Source: Pseudomonadota bacterium (lineage in GTDB: Bacteria > Pseudomonadota > Gammaproteobacteria > Xanthomonadales > Xanthomonadaceae). Taken from it: a DNA stretch of 6,514 nucleotides. Location: positions 1-6,514 of the forward strand of contig JAEXTE010000338.1 in NCBI GenBank assembly GCA_023453655.1. The letters run 5' to 3'. Positions 1-6,493 of this stretch are shown one piece after another; positions within the stretch are counted from its first letter, which is position 1; each line of letters opens with the position of its first letter. Below the pieces are notes generated by a model. The model worked only from the letters and a program-made list of their open reading frames with translations, searched no databases and had not been told where the DNA came from. A program made the translations under genes and the position numbers.

Positions 1-585
1 CCGCCGCAACGCGCCGCCGTGCTGGCCTTCCTGCGCCAGGAGCTGGCCGCGGGCCGGGCCCCGAGCCTGGCCGAGATCGCCCACGCCTTCGGCTTCGCCT
101 CGCGCAATGCCGCGCAGAAGCACGTGCAGGCCCTGGTCGCCGAGGGCCTGCTGGAGCAGGAGAGCGGGCGCAAGCGCGGCCTGCGCCTGCCCGGGCGCCC
201 GGACCAGCTGCCGCTGCCGGTGCTGGGCCAGGTGGCCGCGGGCACGCCGATCGGCGCCGACATCGGCAGCGACGAACTGCTGCTGCTCGACCGCGCGCTG
301 TTTTCCGACAGACCCGACTACCTGCTCAAGGTGAAGGGCGACTCGATGCGCGACGACGGCATTTTCGACGGCGACCTGGTGGCGGTGAAACGCAGCAACG
401 AGGCGCGCAACGGCCAGGTGGTGGTGGCGCGCATCGACGGTGAGGTCACGATCAAACGGCTCGAGCGCGGGCGCGCGCGTGTCCGCCTGTTGCCGCGCAA
501 TCCCGAGCACCAGCCGATCGAGGTGCGCCCAGGCCAGGACTTCGCCATCGAAGGCGTGTACTGCGGCCTGGTGCGCAGGGGCTGA
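1..585 (+). CDS. lexA2: LexA2-type SOS repressor, 5' end outside the window
   Basis: This is a LexA-family transcriptional repressor that binds SOS operators and inactivates itself by RecA-stimulated cleavage. The N-terminal part carries a winged helix-turn-helix (SLAEIAHAFGF, then RNAAQKHVQAL, about bases 64-140). The C-terminal S24 peptidase part shows the Ala-Gly cleavage pair in QVAAGTP (Gly codon at 241), the catalytic Ser in GDSM (codon 343) and the catalytic Lys in TIKRLE (codon 454). All three sit at the same offset from E. coli LexA Ala84-Gly85, Ser119 and Lys156, so the alignment is gapless there. By that offset only about four residues are missing upstream. The GTG at 19 is in frame but falls inside the first helix, and the frame is open to base 1, so it is not taken as the start. 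The TGA is 2 nt before imuA. The lexA2 name comes from position at the head of an imuA-imuB-dnaE2 cassette, as known in xanthomonads and pseudomonads; by that precedent it represses its own operon. Confidence 0.93.
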   Translation, partial: PPQRAAVLAFLRQELAAGRAPSLAEIAHAFGFASRNAAQKHVQALVAEGLLEQESGRKRGLRLPGRPDQLPLPVLGQVAAGTPIGADIGSDELLLLDRALFSDRPDYLLKVKGDSMRDDGIFDGDLVAVKRSNEARNGQVVVARIDGEVTIKRLERGRARVRLLPRNPEHQPIEVRPGQDFAIEGVYCGLVRRG

Positions 586-587
586 GC

Positions 588-1769
588 ATGTCGGCCGTGG
601 TCGCCCTCGACACCCTGCTGGCCGCGCGCACGCTGTGGCACGCCGGGCGCAGCGCGGTCATCGCCGCGGACGGCGAACCGACCGGGCATGCCGCGCTCGA
701 CGCGCTGCTGCCGCAGGGCGGCTGGCCGCGGCGCGCGCTGACCGAACTGCTGCTGCCGGCCGACGGGGTGGGCGAGCTGTCGCTGCTGCTGCCGACGCTG
801 GCGCGCTGCACGCAGGCTGGCGAACGCGTGGTGCTGGTGGCGCCGCCCTATGTTCCCTATGCGCCGGCCCTGCAGGCCGCGGGCGTGGACCTGTCGCAGC
901 TGCGCATCATCGAAGCCGCGCCGCGCGATGCGCTGTGGGCGTTCGAGCAGTGCCTGCGCAGCGGCAGCTGCTCCGCGGTGCTGGGCTGGCCGCAGCAGGC
1001 CGACGCGCGCGCTTTGCGCCGCCTGCAGGTCGCCGCCGATACGGGCCAGTGCCTGGGCTTCGCCCTGCGCGACCGCCGCCACCTCGCCAACCCCTCGCCG
1101 GCGGCGCTGCGCCTGGAAGCGGTGCGCGCGGAACGCGGCATCGCCTGGCAGGTGCGCAAGTGCCGCGGTGGGCCGGTGCCGGCGATGCCGTTCGTGGTCG
1201 AACACCATCAGGATCCATCGCACCTTGCCAGCGATGTTCCGGCGCGCCGCGAGCTCAATACTCCCTCCCCCGCTCGCGGGGGGCGAGGGCAGGCCGCTTG
1301 CGCGGCATCGCCGCGCGACCTGACCGAGCGCCCGGCGTGCTACGCCGGACCGGACGGGCTGGGGTGGGGGCCGGCCGGTCGCGAGAACGTGGCCCGCGCC
1401 TCCGGCGCGCCCCCATCCGCCTTCGGCACCTTCCCCCGCGAGCGGGGGAAGGGAAGGGCAATAGATCCATCGCACTTGCCCAGCGATGTCCCGGCGCGCC
1501 GTATCGCCAACGCTCCCTCCCCCGTTTGCAGGGGAGGGCTGGGGTGGGGGCAGGCCGGTCGCGACAACATCACACGCACCTTCGACGCGCCCCCATCTGC
1601 CTTCGGCGCCTTCCACGAACGGAGGAAGGACAGGTCCCTGCCTGGCATCGAACCCGATCCCCCACGCGTGGCCATCGATGTCCCGATGCGTCGCATGGCC
1701 AGTGTCTCTTCCAGCCCGCAGCAAGAACTGCAGTTCGTTGCTGTCCCTGCGCCGCTCGCGCGTGACTGA
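588..1769 (+). CDS. imuA: ImuA, RecA-like mutasome accessory protein, with repeat-encoded C-terminal extension
   Basis: ImuA is the RecA/SulA-like accessory of the ImuA-ImuB-DnaE2 translesion mutasome. The ATG at 588 has a good ribosome binding site, AGGGG at 577-581 with 6 nt spacing, inside the end of lexA2. Residues 1 to about 207 are typical ImuA: PTGHAALDALLPQGGWP, then PADGVGELSL where RecA has its Walker A loop (no GKT, so ATP binding is doubtful), then VVLVAPPYVPYAPALQAAGV, LRSGSCSAVLGWP, ADARALRRLQVAA and the late KCRGG near residue 193. From residue 208 to 393 the frame runs through two palindromic repeat copies and ends 5 nt before imuB. The tail is rich in Pro, Arg, Ala and Gly, has no recognisable domain and is threefold repetitive (DPSHLxSDVPARR). 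ImuA proteins are usually about 200-240 residues, so this one is almost doubled. Whether the tail is made, folded or trimmed cannot be told from sequence. The core assignment is firm; the extension is read directly but its function is unknown. Confidence 0.88.
   Translation: MSAVVALDTLLAARTLWHAGRSAVIAADGEPTGHAALDALLPQGGWPRRALTELLLPADGVGELSLLLPTLARCTQAGERVVLVAPPYVPYAPALQAAGVDLSQLRIIEAAPRDALWAFEQCLRSGSCSAVLGWPQQADARALRRLQVAADTGQCLGFALRDRRHLANPSPAALRLEAVRAERGIAWQVRKCRGGPVPAMPFVVEHHQDPSHLASDVPARRELNTPSPARGGRGQAACAASPRDLTERPACYAGPDGLGWGPAGRENVARASGAPPSAFGTFPRERGKGRAIDPSHLPSDVPARRIANAPSPVCRGGLGWGQAGRDNITRTFDAPPSAFGAFHERRKDRSLPGIEPDPPRVAIDVPMRRMASVSSSPQQELQFVAVPAPLARD
1261..1452 (+). repeat. Palindromic mosaic repeat, copy A (long form), inside imuA
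   Basis: This copy has three potential hairpins in series. The left palindrome pairs CCCCCGC (1267-1273) with GCGGGGG (1276-1282). The central stem pairs GGGTGGGGGC (1362-1371) with GCCCCCATCC (1409-1418), ten pairs including one G-U. The right palindrome is perfect, CCTTCCCCCGC (1429-1439) with GCGGGGGAAGG (1442-1452). Compared with copy B it carries 72 extra nucleotides between the left palindrome and the central stem. That extra piece lies inside an 87-nt module repeated at 3465-3551. The copy is read in frame as part of imuA. Confidence 0.85.
1284..1370 (+). repeat. 87-nt module, first copy (pair with 3465-3551)
   Basis: This 87-nt block recurs at 3465-3551 in the same orientation and at equal length. 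Direct comparison shows seven mismatches, all transitions. It contains a palindrome at 1330-1350, GCCCGGCGT with ACGCCGGAC around loop GCT; this copy has one unpaired position where the other copy pairs fully. Similarity extends left to 1261 and 3443 with a one-base length difference in a G run. Confidence 0.85.
1513..1629 (+). repeat. Palindromic mosaic repeat, copy B (short, diverged), inside imuA
   Basis: This copy has the same three-part layout as copy A in diverged form. The left arm CCCTCCCC (1515-1522) pairs with GGGGAGGG (1531-1538). The central stem uses GGGTGGGGGC (1542-1551) and GCCCCCATCT (1589-1598). The right palindrome is reduced to CCTTCC (1609-1614) with GGAAGG (1624-1629). 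It lacks the 72-nt insert of copy A and is read in the imuA frame, where GLGWGQAGRDN and APPSAFGAF mirror GLGWGPAGREN and APPSAFGTF of copy A. The decayed right palindrome suggests it is older than copy A or under less constraint. Confidence 0.8.
1725..1736. other. Perfect 12-bp palindrome 38 nt before imuB
   Basis: GAACTGCAGTTC is a perfect dyad near the end of the imuA frame, flanked by GCAA on the left and, after one base, TTGC on the right. It fits the GAAC-N4-GTTC pattern of Gram-positive LexA boxes, but xanthomonad LexA proteins are known for other operator sequences. It also encodes part of QELQFV in ImuA. It could be a protein-binding site, a small hairpin ahead of imuB, or chance. 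No -10/-35 promoter is evident around it. Confidence 0.3.
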
Positions 1770-1774
1770 CGCCA

Positions 1775-3193
1775 ATGCTCTGGGCCTGCGTACTGCTGCC
1801 GCAACTGGCGCTGGATGGCGTCCTCCGGCGCCTGCCTGACCCCGATGCGCCGCTGGCGCTGGTGACCGGGCCTGCGCAGCTGCGCAGCCTGCATGCAGTG
1901 AATGCCGCCGCTGCCGAAGCCGGGCTCCGCCCCGGCATGCGCCTGACCGCCGCGCATGCGCTGCTGCGCGATTTCGCGATGGTCGAACACGACCCGCAGG
2001 CTGAGGCGCGCTGGCAGCGTTTCCTCGCCGCCTGGGCCTATCGCCACAGTTCGCTGGTGAGCGCGCAGTGGCCGGGCTGCATCGTGCTGGAGGTGCGCGG
2101 TAGCTTCCGCCTGCTCGGGCCCTGGCCAGGGATCGAACGCCGCCTGCGCGGGGAGCTGGCCGCGCTGGGCTTCGAACACCGCATCGCGCTGGCGCCCACG
2201 CCGCGCGCCGCGCATGTCTTCGCCGGCCTGCGCGACGGCCTGGCGCTGATGCATGGCGAGGCCATGCGTACCACCCTCGACCGCGTCCCGGTGCGACACG
2301 CGCGCCTGCCGGAAGACAGTGGCGAACGCCTGCAGCGCATGGGGGTGCGCCATCTGGGGGCTTTGCGCGCGCTGCCGCGCGACGCGCTGCGCCGCCGCTT
2401 CGGCCTGCCGGTGCTCGAGCACCTCGACCGGCTCTACGGCGAGGCCGACGACCCGCTGTCGTGCTATGCGCCGCCTGACCATTTCGACGCGCGCGTCGAA
2501 CTCGGCTACGAGGTCGAGAGCCACATGGCGCTGCTGTTCCCGCTGCGACGGCTGGTCGGCGACCTGTGCACCTTCCTGTCGATGCGCGACGGCGGCGTGC
2601 AGCGCTTCGTGCTGCGGCTGGAGCACGAGATCGGGCATACCGACGTCGAAGTCGGCCTGCTCTCGGCCGAGCGCGATGCGGCGATGCTGTTCGAGGTCAT
2701 CCGCAGCCGGCTGGAGAAGGTGCGGCTCGAACGCCCCGTGGTCGGCGTGCGCCTGCTGGCGCGCGAACTGCCGCCGTTCGCACCGGCCTCGCGCGACCTG
2801 TTCGACACCCGCAGCCAGCAGCAGCTGCCCTGGCCGCAGCTGCGCGAACGCCTGCGCGCGCGCCTGGGCGACGAGGCGGTGTACGCGGTGGCGCCTTCGG
2901 GCGATCCGCGTCCCGAACGGGCCTGGAAACGGATGGGCGACGCCGCCGCCGTGGTCGACGAGGCGCCCCCGCGCCCGCCGCGTCCGTGCTGGCTGTTGCC
3001 GCGCCCGGTCCCGCTGCGCGATCCGCGCCCGCGCATCGTCTCGGGCCCCGAACGCCTGGAAAGCGGCTGGTGGGACGGCGGGGATGCGCGCCGCGACTAC
3101 TACGTCATCGAGACTTCGCAGGGACAGCGTGCGTGGGCCTTCGCGCCTGCGGGCGAGCAGGGCGGCTGGATGCTGCAGGGGTGGTTTTCGTGA
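1775..3193 (+). CDS. imuB: ImuB, catalytically inactive Y-family polymerase-like adaptor
   Basis: ImuB resembles Y-family DNA polymerases but lacks their catalytic acids. It is known to act as the hub that brings DnaE2 and ImuA to the beta sliding clamp. The start [19 protein letters not shown] is the characteristic ImuB N-terminus and has no Asp where DinB-type enzymes have their first catalytic residue. Where DinB has SIDEAYLD this protein reads [14 protein letters not shown] (residues 102-115), again without the Asp-Glu pair. Thumb and little-finger-like regions follow, with a helix-hairpin-helix-like stretch [16 protein letters not shown] (186-201). A likely clamp-binding motif is QQQLPW (348-353). 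A Pro/Arg-rich linker (about 398-420) leads to the conserved C-terminal segment [10 protein letters not shown]...WMLQGWFS (441-472). At 472 residues it is of usual length and looks intact. The ATG lies 5 nt after the imuA stop with no clear Shine-Dalgarno, so translational coupling to imuA is likely. Confidence 0.94.
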   Translation: MLWACVLLPQLALDGVLRRLPDPDAPLALVTGPAQLRSLHAVNAAAAEAGLRPGMRLTAAHALLRDFAMVEHDPQAEARWQRFLAAWAYRHSSLVSAQWPGCIVLEVRGSFRLLGPWPGIERRLRGELAALGFEHRIALAPTPRAAHVFAGLRDGLALMHGEAMRTTLDRVPVRHARLPEDSGERLQRMGVRHLGALRALPRDALRRRFGLPVLEHLDRLYGEADDPLSCYAPPDHFDARVELGYEVESHMALLFPLRRLVGDLCTFLSMRDGGVQRFVLRLEHEIGHTDVEVGLLSAERDAAMLFEVIRSRLEKVRLERPVVGVRLLARELPPFAPASRDLFDTRSQQQLPWPQLRERLRARLGDEAVYAVAPSGDPRPERAWKRMGDAAAVVDEAPPRPPRPCWLLPRPVPLRDPRPRIVSGPERLESGWWDGGDARRDYYVIETSQGQRAWAFAPAGEQGGWMLQGWFS

Positions 3194-3215
3194 GCGTCGG
3201 AGTGCGCGCTCTGCT

Positions 3216-3239
3216 CCTTCCTTCGCTCGCGGGGGAAGG
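3216..3239 (+). repeat. Solitary right-type palindrome after imuB
   Basis: CCTTCCTTCGC (3216-3226) can pair with GCGGGGGAAGG (3229-3239) around a two-base loop. The full 11-bp stem forms only if two G-U pairs are allowed, that is, as RNA from the + strand. It begins 23 nt after the imuB stop. No T tract follows, so it is not called a terminator. Confidence 0.6.
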
Positions 3240-3412
3240 GGCGAAAGCAGAGCGCGTGGGGTGTGCTTTGCTCACTCCCCCGCTTGCGGGGGAGGGGCGG
3301 GGTGGGGGCAAGGGTCGCCGCGTCATCCACGCGCGCTTCGCGCGCGCCCCCATCCCAACCTTCCCCCGCGAGCAGGGGAAGGGGCGAAAGCAGGAGAAGG
3401 GACGAAAAGCAG
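3235..3412 (+). repeat. Three spaced copies of a 16-nt direct repeat
   Basis: GAAGGGGCGAAAGCAG occurs exactly at 3235-3250 and 3378-3393, each starting in the last bases of a right-type palindrome. A variant, GAAGGGACGAAAAGCAG, lies immediately after at 3396-3412. The motif looks like the downstream flank of the element in this gap; copy A in imuA begins the same way (GAAGGGAAGGGCA) but diverges. Confidence 0.65.
3275..3382 (+). repeat. Palindromic mosaic repeat, copy C (short form)
   Basis: This is the cleanest short copy. The left palindrome is perfect, CTCCCCCGC (3275-3283) with GCGGGGGAG (3286-3294). The central stem pairs 3300-3309 with 3346-3355. Its loop holds a second hairpin, GCGCGC with GCGCGC around TTC (3331-3345). 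The right palindrome 3359-3382 has one mismatch. The order left, central, right is the same as in copies A and B. Confidence 0.85.
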
Positions 3413-3442
3413 GGGCGTCCACGGCGCGCTGGGTGCGTTCTG

Positions 3443-3552
3443 CTCCCTCCCCCGCGTGCGGGGGCGAGGGCAGGCCGTTTGCGCGGCACCGCCGCGCGGT
3501 CCGACCGAGCGCCCGGCGTGCTACGCCGGGCTGGACGGGCTGGGGTGGGGGC
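3443..3552 (+). repeat. Palindromic mosaic repeat, copy D, cut at the dnaE2 start
   Basis: The left palindrome pairs CCCCCGC (3449-3455) with GCGGGGG (3458-3464). It is followed by the second copy of the 87-nt module (3465-3551), whose internal palindrome is perfect here: GCCCGGCGT (3511-3519) with ACGCCGGGC (3523-3531). The left arm of the central stem, GGGTGGGGGC (3543-3552), is present, but the usual linker, right arm and right palindrome are absent. The dnaE2 ribosome binding site and start codon take their place. Confidence 0.8.
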
Positions 3553-3572
3553 TGCCGGAGCCTGCGCCCCAT
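3545..3572 (+). promoter_or_regulatory. Possible hairpin over the dnaE2 ribosome binding site and start codon
   Basis: GTGGGG (3545-3550), the end of repeat copy D, can pair with CCCCAT (3567-3572), which includes the first two bases of the dnaE2 ATG; the outermost pair is G-U. The only Shine-Dalgarno-like sequence, GGAG at 3557-3560 with 10 nt spacing, lies in the loop, where GCT (3551-3553) could also pair with AGC (3559-3561). If it forms in mRNA it would partly hide the start. This is read from complementarity only, without folding-energy calculation. Confidence 0.4.
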
Positions 3573-6468
3573 GACTGACCACGACGACGTCGATCGCGAT
3601 ACCCCCGGCGGCCGCCCACCACGCGCCTGGGAAACCGCGCAGCGCCTGCGCGGGTTGGCTTTGGCCGCCAACGACGATGCGCCGGTCGAGGACGGACTGC
3701 CGGCGTACGCCGAACTGCACTGCCTGTCGGATTTCTCCTTCCTGCGCGGCGCCGCCAGCGCCGAGGAACTGTTTTCGCGTGCGGCGCAGTGCGGCTACGA
3801 GGCGCTGGCGATCACCGACGAATGCTCGCTGGCCGGCATCGTGCGTGGGCTCGAAGCGGCGCGCGAAACCGGCGTGCAGCTGATCGTCGGCAGCGAGTTC
3901 ACCCTCGACTGCGGCCTCAAGTGCGTGCTGCTGGTGGAGACGCCGGCCGGCTACACGCGCCTGTGCGAGCTGATCACCACCGCGCGCCGCGCCGTCACCG
4001 GCAAGGGCTACCGGCTCACGCGCGATGACGTGGAACGCCACGTCGGCGACGTCGATCCGGCCCTGTGCGGCCTGTTCGCGCTGTGGGTGCCGGGGCGCGA
4101 GGTCGACCTGTCCCAGGGCGAATGGCTGCGTGGGGTGTTCGCCGATCGCGCCTTCCTCGCGGTGGAACTGCACCGCGAACACGACGACGTCGCGCGCCTG
4201 GCGCAGTTGCTGGACGTGGCGGCCATGCTCGGCCTGCGGCCGCTTGCCGCCGGCGACGTGCACATGGACGTGCGCCGCCGTCGCGCGCTGCAGGACACCA
4301 TGACCGCGATCCGCCACAACAGTACGCTGGCCGAATGCGGCGCGCAGCTGTTCCGCAACGGGGAGCGCCACCTGCGCACGCGCCGCGCGCTGGGCAATAT
4401 CTACGGCGCGGCGCTGATGGACGCGGCGGTGCAGCTCGCGCGGCGCTGCACGTTCGACCTGATCAAGGACCATCGTTACGCCTATCCGGTGGAACTGGTG
4501 CCGGAAGGCCATACCCCCACCACCTGGCTGCGCGAACTCACCCGTCGCGGCCTGCATGAGCGCTGGCCCGAAGGTGCGCCGGTGGAGGTGATCGCCCAGA
4601 TCGACGACGAACTCGCCCTGATCGCCAAGCTCAGGTACGAGGCCTTCTTCCTGACCGTCGAGGACATCGTCCGTTTCGCGAAGTCGCGGGAGATCCTGTG
4701 CCAGGGCCGCGGCTCCTCGGCCAATTCGGCGGTGTGCTTCGCGCTCGGGATCACCGTGGTCAACCCGGCCGAGAGCCGGCTGCTGATGGCGCGCTTCCTG
4801 TCGGAGGAGCGCAACGAGCCACCCGATATCGACGTCGACTTCGAGCACGAGCGCCGCGAGGAAGTGCTGCAGTACGTCTATGCCAAGTACGGCCGCCATC
4901 GCGCCGCGCTGGCCGCCACCGTGATCCGCTATCGCGGCAAGAGCGCGGTGCGCGACGTGGCCAAGGCTTTCGGCCTGCCGCCCGACCAGCTCTCGCTGCT
5001 GGCCGACTGCTTCGGCTGGGGCAACGGCGAGTCGCCGATGGAGCAGCGCCTGCGCGAGGCCGGCTTCGATCCGGACAACCCGCTGATCCAGCGGGTGCTG
5101 GCGCTGACCATGCAGCTGCGCGACCACCCGCGCCATCTCTCCCAGCACGTCGGTGGTTTCGTGATCAGCGATGCGCCGCTGTCGACCGTGGTGCCGGTCG
5201 AGAACGCCTCGATGCCCGAGCGCAGCATCATCCAGTGGGACAAGGACGACCTGGAGACGATGAAGCTGCTCAAGGTCGACTGCCTGGCTTTGGGCATGCT
5301 CACCTGCATCCGCAAGGCGGTGGAACTGGTGGAGCGCCATCGCGGCTACGAGGTGGACCTGGCAAGGCTGCCCACCGACGACGCGCCCACCTTCGAGATG
5401 ATCCAGGCCGCCGACACCGTCGGCGTGTTCCAGATCGAGTCGCGCGCGCAGATGAGCATGCTGCCGCGGCTCAGGCCGGAGAAGTACTACGACCTGGTGG
5501 TGGAGGTGGCGATCGTGCGTCCGGGCCCGATCCAGGGCGACATGGTGCATCCCTACCTGCGGCGACGGCAGGGCAAGGAAGCAGTGACCTATCCCTCGGA
5601 CGGGGTGAAGGAAATCCTGGGGCCAACCCTCGGCATTCCGCTGTTCCAGGAACAGGTGATGGAGCTGGTGATCCATGCCGGCTATGAGCCGCACGAGGCC
5701 GACAACCTGCGTCGCTCGATGGCGGCCTGGCGGCGCGGCGGCGACATGGAGCCGCACCGCATCCGCATCCGCGAACTGATGGTGGGCAAGGGCTATGCAC
5801 CCGAGTTCATCGACCAGATCTTCGAGCAGATCAAGGGTTTCGGCTCCTACGGCTTTCCGCAGAGCCACGCCGCCTCGTTCGCCAAGCTGGTCTACATCAG
5901 TTGCTGGCTCAAGCGGCACGAAACTGCGGCCTTCTACTGCGCCCTGCTCAACGCGCAGCCGATGGGCTTCTACTCCCCCAGCGAGATCGTGCAGGACGCG
6001 CGCCGCAGCCGCAGCGGCCGCGCCAGCGTGGAGGTGCTGCCGGTCGACGTGGGCTGCAGCGACTGGGACTGCACGCTCGAAGGCGGCGATGTCTACCGCG
6101 GCAACGACGGCGGGCAGGCGGCGATCCGCCTGGGCTTCCGACAGATCAAGGGCATGTCCGAGGCCATGGCCAGGGCCATCGTCGCGGCCCGCGCGCAGCG
6201 CCCTTTCGCCGACGTGCGCGACCTGTGCCTGCGCGCGGGCCTGGACGAGAAAGCCCGCACTGCGCTGGCCGAGGCCGGCGCGCTGGCCTCGTTGGCGGGA
6301 CATCGCCACGCCGCGCGCTGGGCCGTGGCCGGGATCGAGCGCCAGCGCCCGCTGCTGCCGGGCAGCCCCGACGAGGACGAGATCGCGCTGCCCGCGCCTT
6401 CGGCCGGCGAGGAGGTGGTGTCGGACTACCGCAGCACCGGGTTGACGCTGGGCGCGCACCCCCAGTAG
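3571..6468 (+). CDS. dnaE2: DnaE2 error-prone DNA polymerase III alpha-type subunit, C-terminally short
   Basis: DnaE2 is the C-family polymerase that performs SOS-induced, error-prone lesion bypass with ImuA and ImuB. The ATG gives [20 protein letters not shown], matching the usual N-terminus of this clade, and has GGAG 10 nt upstream. The same frame is open further upstream, but that part overlaps imuB and the repeats and is not DnaE2-like. The PHP domain is at about residues 45-240 ([44 protein letters not shown]). The polymerase core has [12 protein letters not shown] (379-390), the catalytic pair in PDIDVDF (Asp421, Asp423) and the third Asp in [10 protein letters not shown] (Asp570). 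[14 protein letters not shown] (649-662) and [16 protein letters not shown] (756-771) are also intact. A helix-hairpin-helix region, [11 protein letters not shown] to EAGAL, covers about 857-904. The protein ends at residue 965 just after [12 protein letters not shown], where relatives continue about 100 residues through an OB-fold region, so it is short against roughly 1030-1090 residues. The catalytic part is complete. Confidence 0.93.
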   Translation: MTDHDDVDRDTPGGRPPRAWETAQRLRGLALAANDDAPVEDGLPAYAELHCLSDFSFLRGAASAEELFSRAAQCGYEALAITDECSLAGIVRGLEAARETGVQLIVGSEFTLDCGLKCVLLVETPAGYTRLCELITTARRAVTGKGYRLTRDDVERHVGDVDPALCGLFALWVPGREVDLSQGEWLRGVFADRAFLAVELHREHDDVARLAQLLDVAAMLGLRPLAAGDVHMDVRRRRALQDTMTAIRHNSTLAECGAQLFRNGERHLRTRRALGNIYGAALMDAAVQLARRCTFDLIKDHRYAYPVELVPEGHTPTTWLRELTRRGLHERWPEGAPVEVIAQIDDELALIAKLRYEAFFLTVEDIVRFAKSREILCQGRGSSANSAVCFALGITVVNPAESRLLMARFLSEERNEPPDIDVDFEHERREEVLQYVYAKYGRHRAALAATVIRYRGKSAVRDVAKAFGLPPDQLSLLADCFGWGNGESPMEQRLREAGFDPDNPLIQRVLALTMQLRDHPRHLSQHVGGFVISDAPLSTVVPVENASMPERSIIQWDKDDLETMKLLKVDCLALGMLTCIRKAVELVERHRGYEVDLARLPTDDAPTFEMIQAADTVGVFQIESRAQMSMLPRLRPEKYYDLVVEVAIVRPGPIQGDMVHPYLRRRQGKEAVTYPSDGVKEILGPTLGIPLFQEQVMELVIHAGYEPHEADNLRRSMAAWRRGGDMEPHRIRIRELMVGKGYAPEFIDQIFEQIKGFGSYGFPQSHAASFAKLVYISCWLKRHETAAFYCALLNAQPMGFYSPSEIVQDARRSRSGRASVEVLPVDVGCSDWDCTLEGGDVYRGNDGGQAAIRLGFRQIKGMSEAMARAIVAARAQRPFADVRDLCLRAGLDEKARTALAEAGALASLAGHRHAARWAVAGIERQRPLLPGSPDEDEIALPAPSAGEEVVSDYRSTGLTLGAHPQ

Positions 6469-6474
6469 CTGATA

Positions 6475-6493
6475 CCCGCACCCCAGCCCCCCC
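6475..6493 (-). repeat. Possible reverse-oriented fragment of the palindromic repeat
   Basis: Read on the minus strand, this stretch contains GGGCTGGGGTGCGGG, close to the GGGCTGGGGTGGGGG that joins the left palindrome and central stem of copies A, B and D. It starts 7 nt after the dnaE2 stop. GCACCC (6478-6483) and GGGTGC (6497-6502) could form a six-pair hairpin, but there is no T tract. The window ends at 6514, so the rest of the element cannot be checked, and low complexity makes chance similarity possible. Confidence 0.4.

Larger units (their letters stand above)
1212..1693 (+). repeat. Three copies of a 38-nt module in the imuA tail
   Basis: A 38-nt unit beginning GATCC occurs at 1212-1249, 1464-1501 and 1656-1693. 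By direct comparison the first two copies match at 34 of 38 positions and the third matches the second at 28 of 38. The starts are 252 and 192 nt apart, both multiples of three, so all three copies are read in the imuA frame as DPSHLASDVPARR, DPSHLPSDVPARR and DPPRVAIDVPMRR. Copies one and two each sit just upstream of a palindromic repeat; the third has none after it and leads into the last 25 codons of imuA. The third copy may be the ancestral sequence that was duplicated with the palindromic elements, or the unit may be an end of the element itself. Confidence 0.75.
3194..3570 (+). repeat. Repeat-filled imuB-dnaE2 intergenic region
   Basis: This 377-nt gap has no gene I can support. It consists of a right-type palindrome (3216-3239), a full three-hairpin copy (3275-3382), a GAAGGGGCGAAAGCAG-like direct repeat and a further copy (3443-3552) that runs up to the dnaE2 start. 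All units have the same orientation as those in imuA. The stems are G+C-rich and lack a following T run, so they do not look like intrinsic terminators. Such palindromes are known elsewhere to pause polymerase or protect upstream mRNA ends; that role here is inference. No -35/-10 pair stands out. Confidence 0.8.

Noticed and set aside
19..21. GTG as the lexA2 start
   Set aside because: The frame is open to base 1 and collinearity with E. coli LexA places the start about 10 codons further upstream, inside the first helix otherwise.
1261..1629. CRISPR array
   Set aside because: The repeated units are long, of two sizes, internally palindromic and diverged, with no uniform short repeat-spacer pattern.
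318..1775. Long minus-strand open frame opposite lexA2 and imuA
   Set aside because: It lies opposite two recognised genes, its translation is low-complexity Ala/Arg/Gly/Gln with no known domain, and long shadow frames are expected at this G+C.
1775..3193. imuB as an active Y-family polymerase such as DinB
   Set aside because: The N-terminal Asp and the Asp-Glu pair of active Y-family enzymes are not present at the expected places, and the N- and C-terminal signatures are those of ImuB.
3216..3294. Rho-independent terminator after imuB
   Set aside because: The stems are strong but no T run follows either of them, and dnaE2 downstream belongs to the same cassette.
2566..3570. Upstream in-frame extension of dnaE2
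   Set aside because: It overlaps imuB in another frame and then the repeats; the translation is unlike any DnaE2, whereas the ATG at 3571 gives the typical N-terminus.
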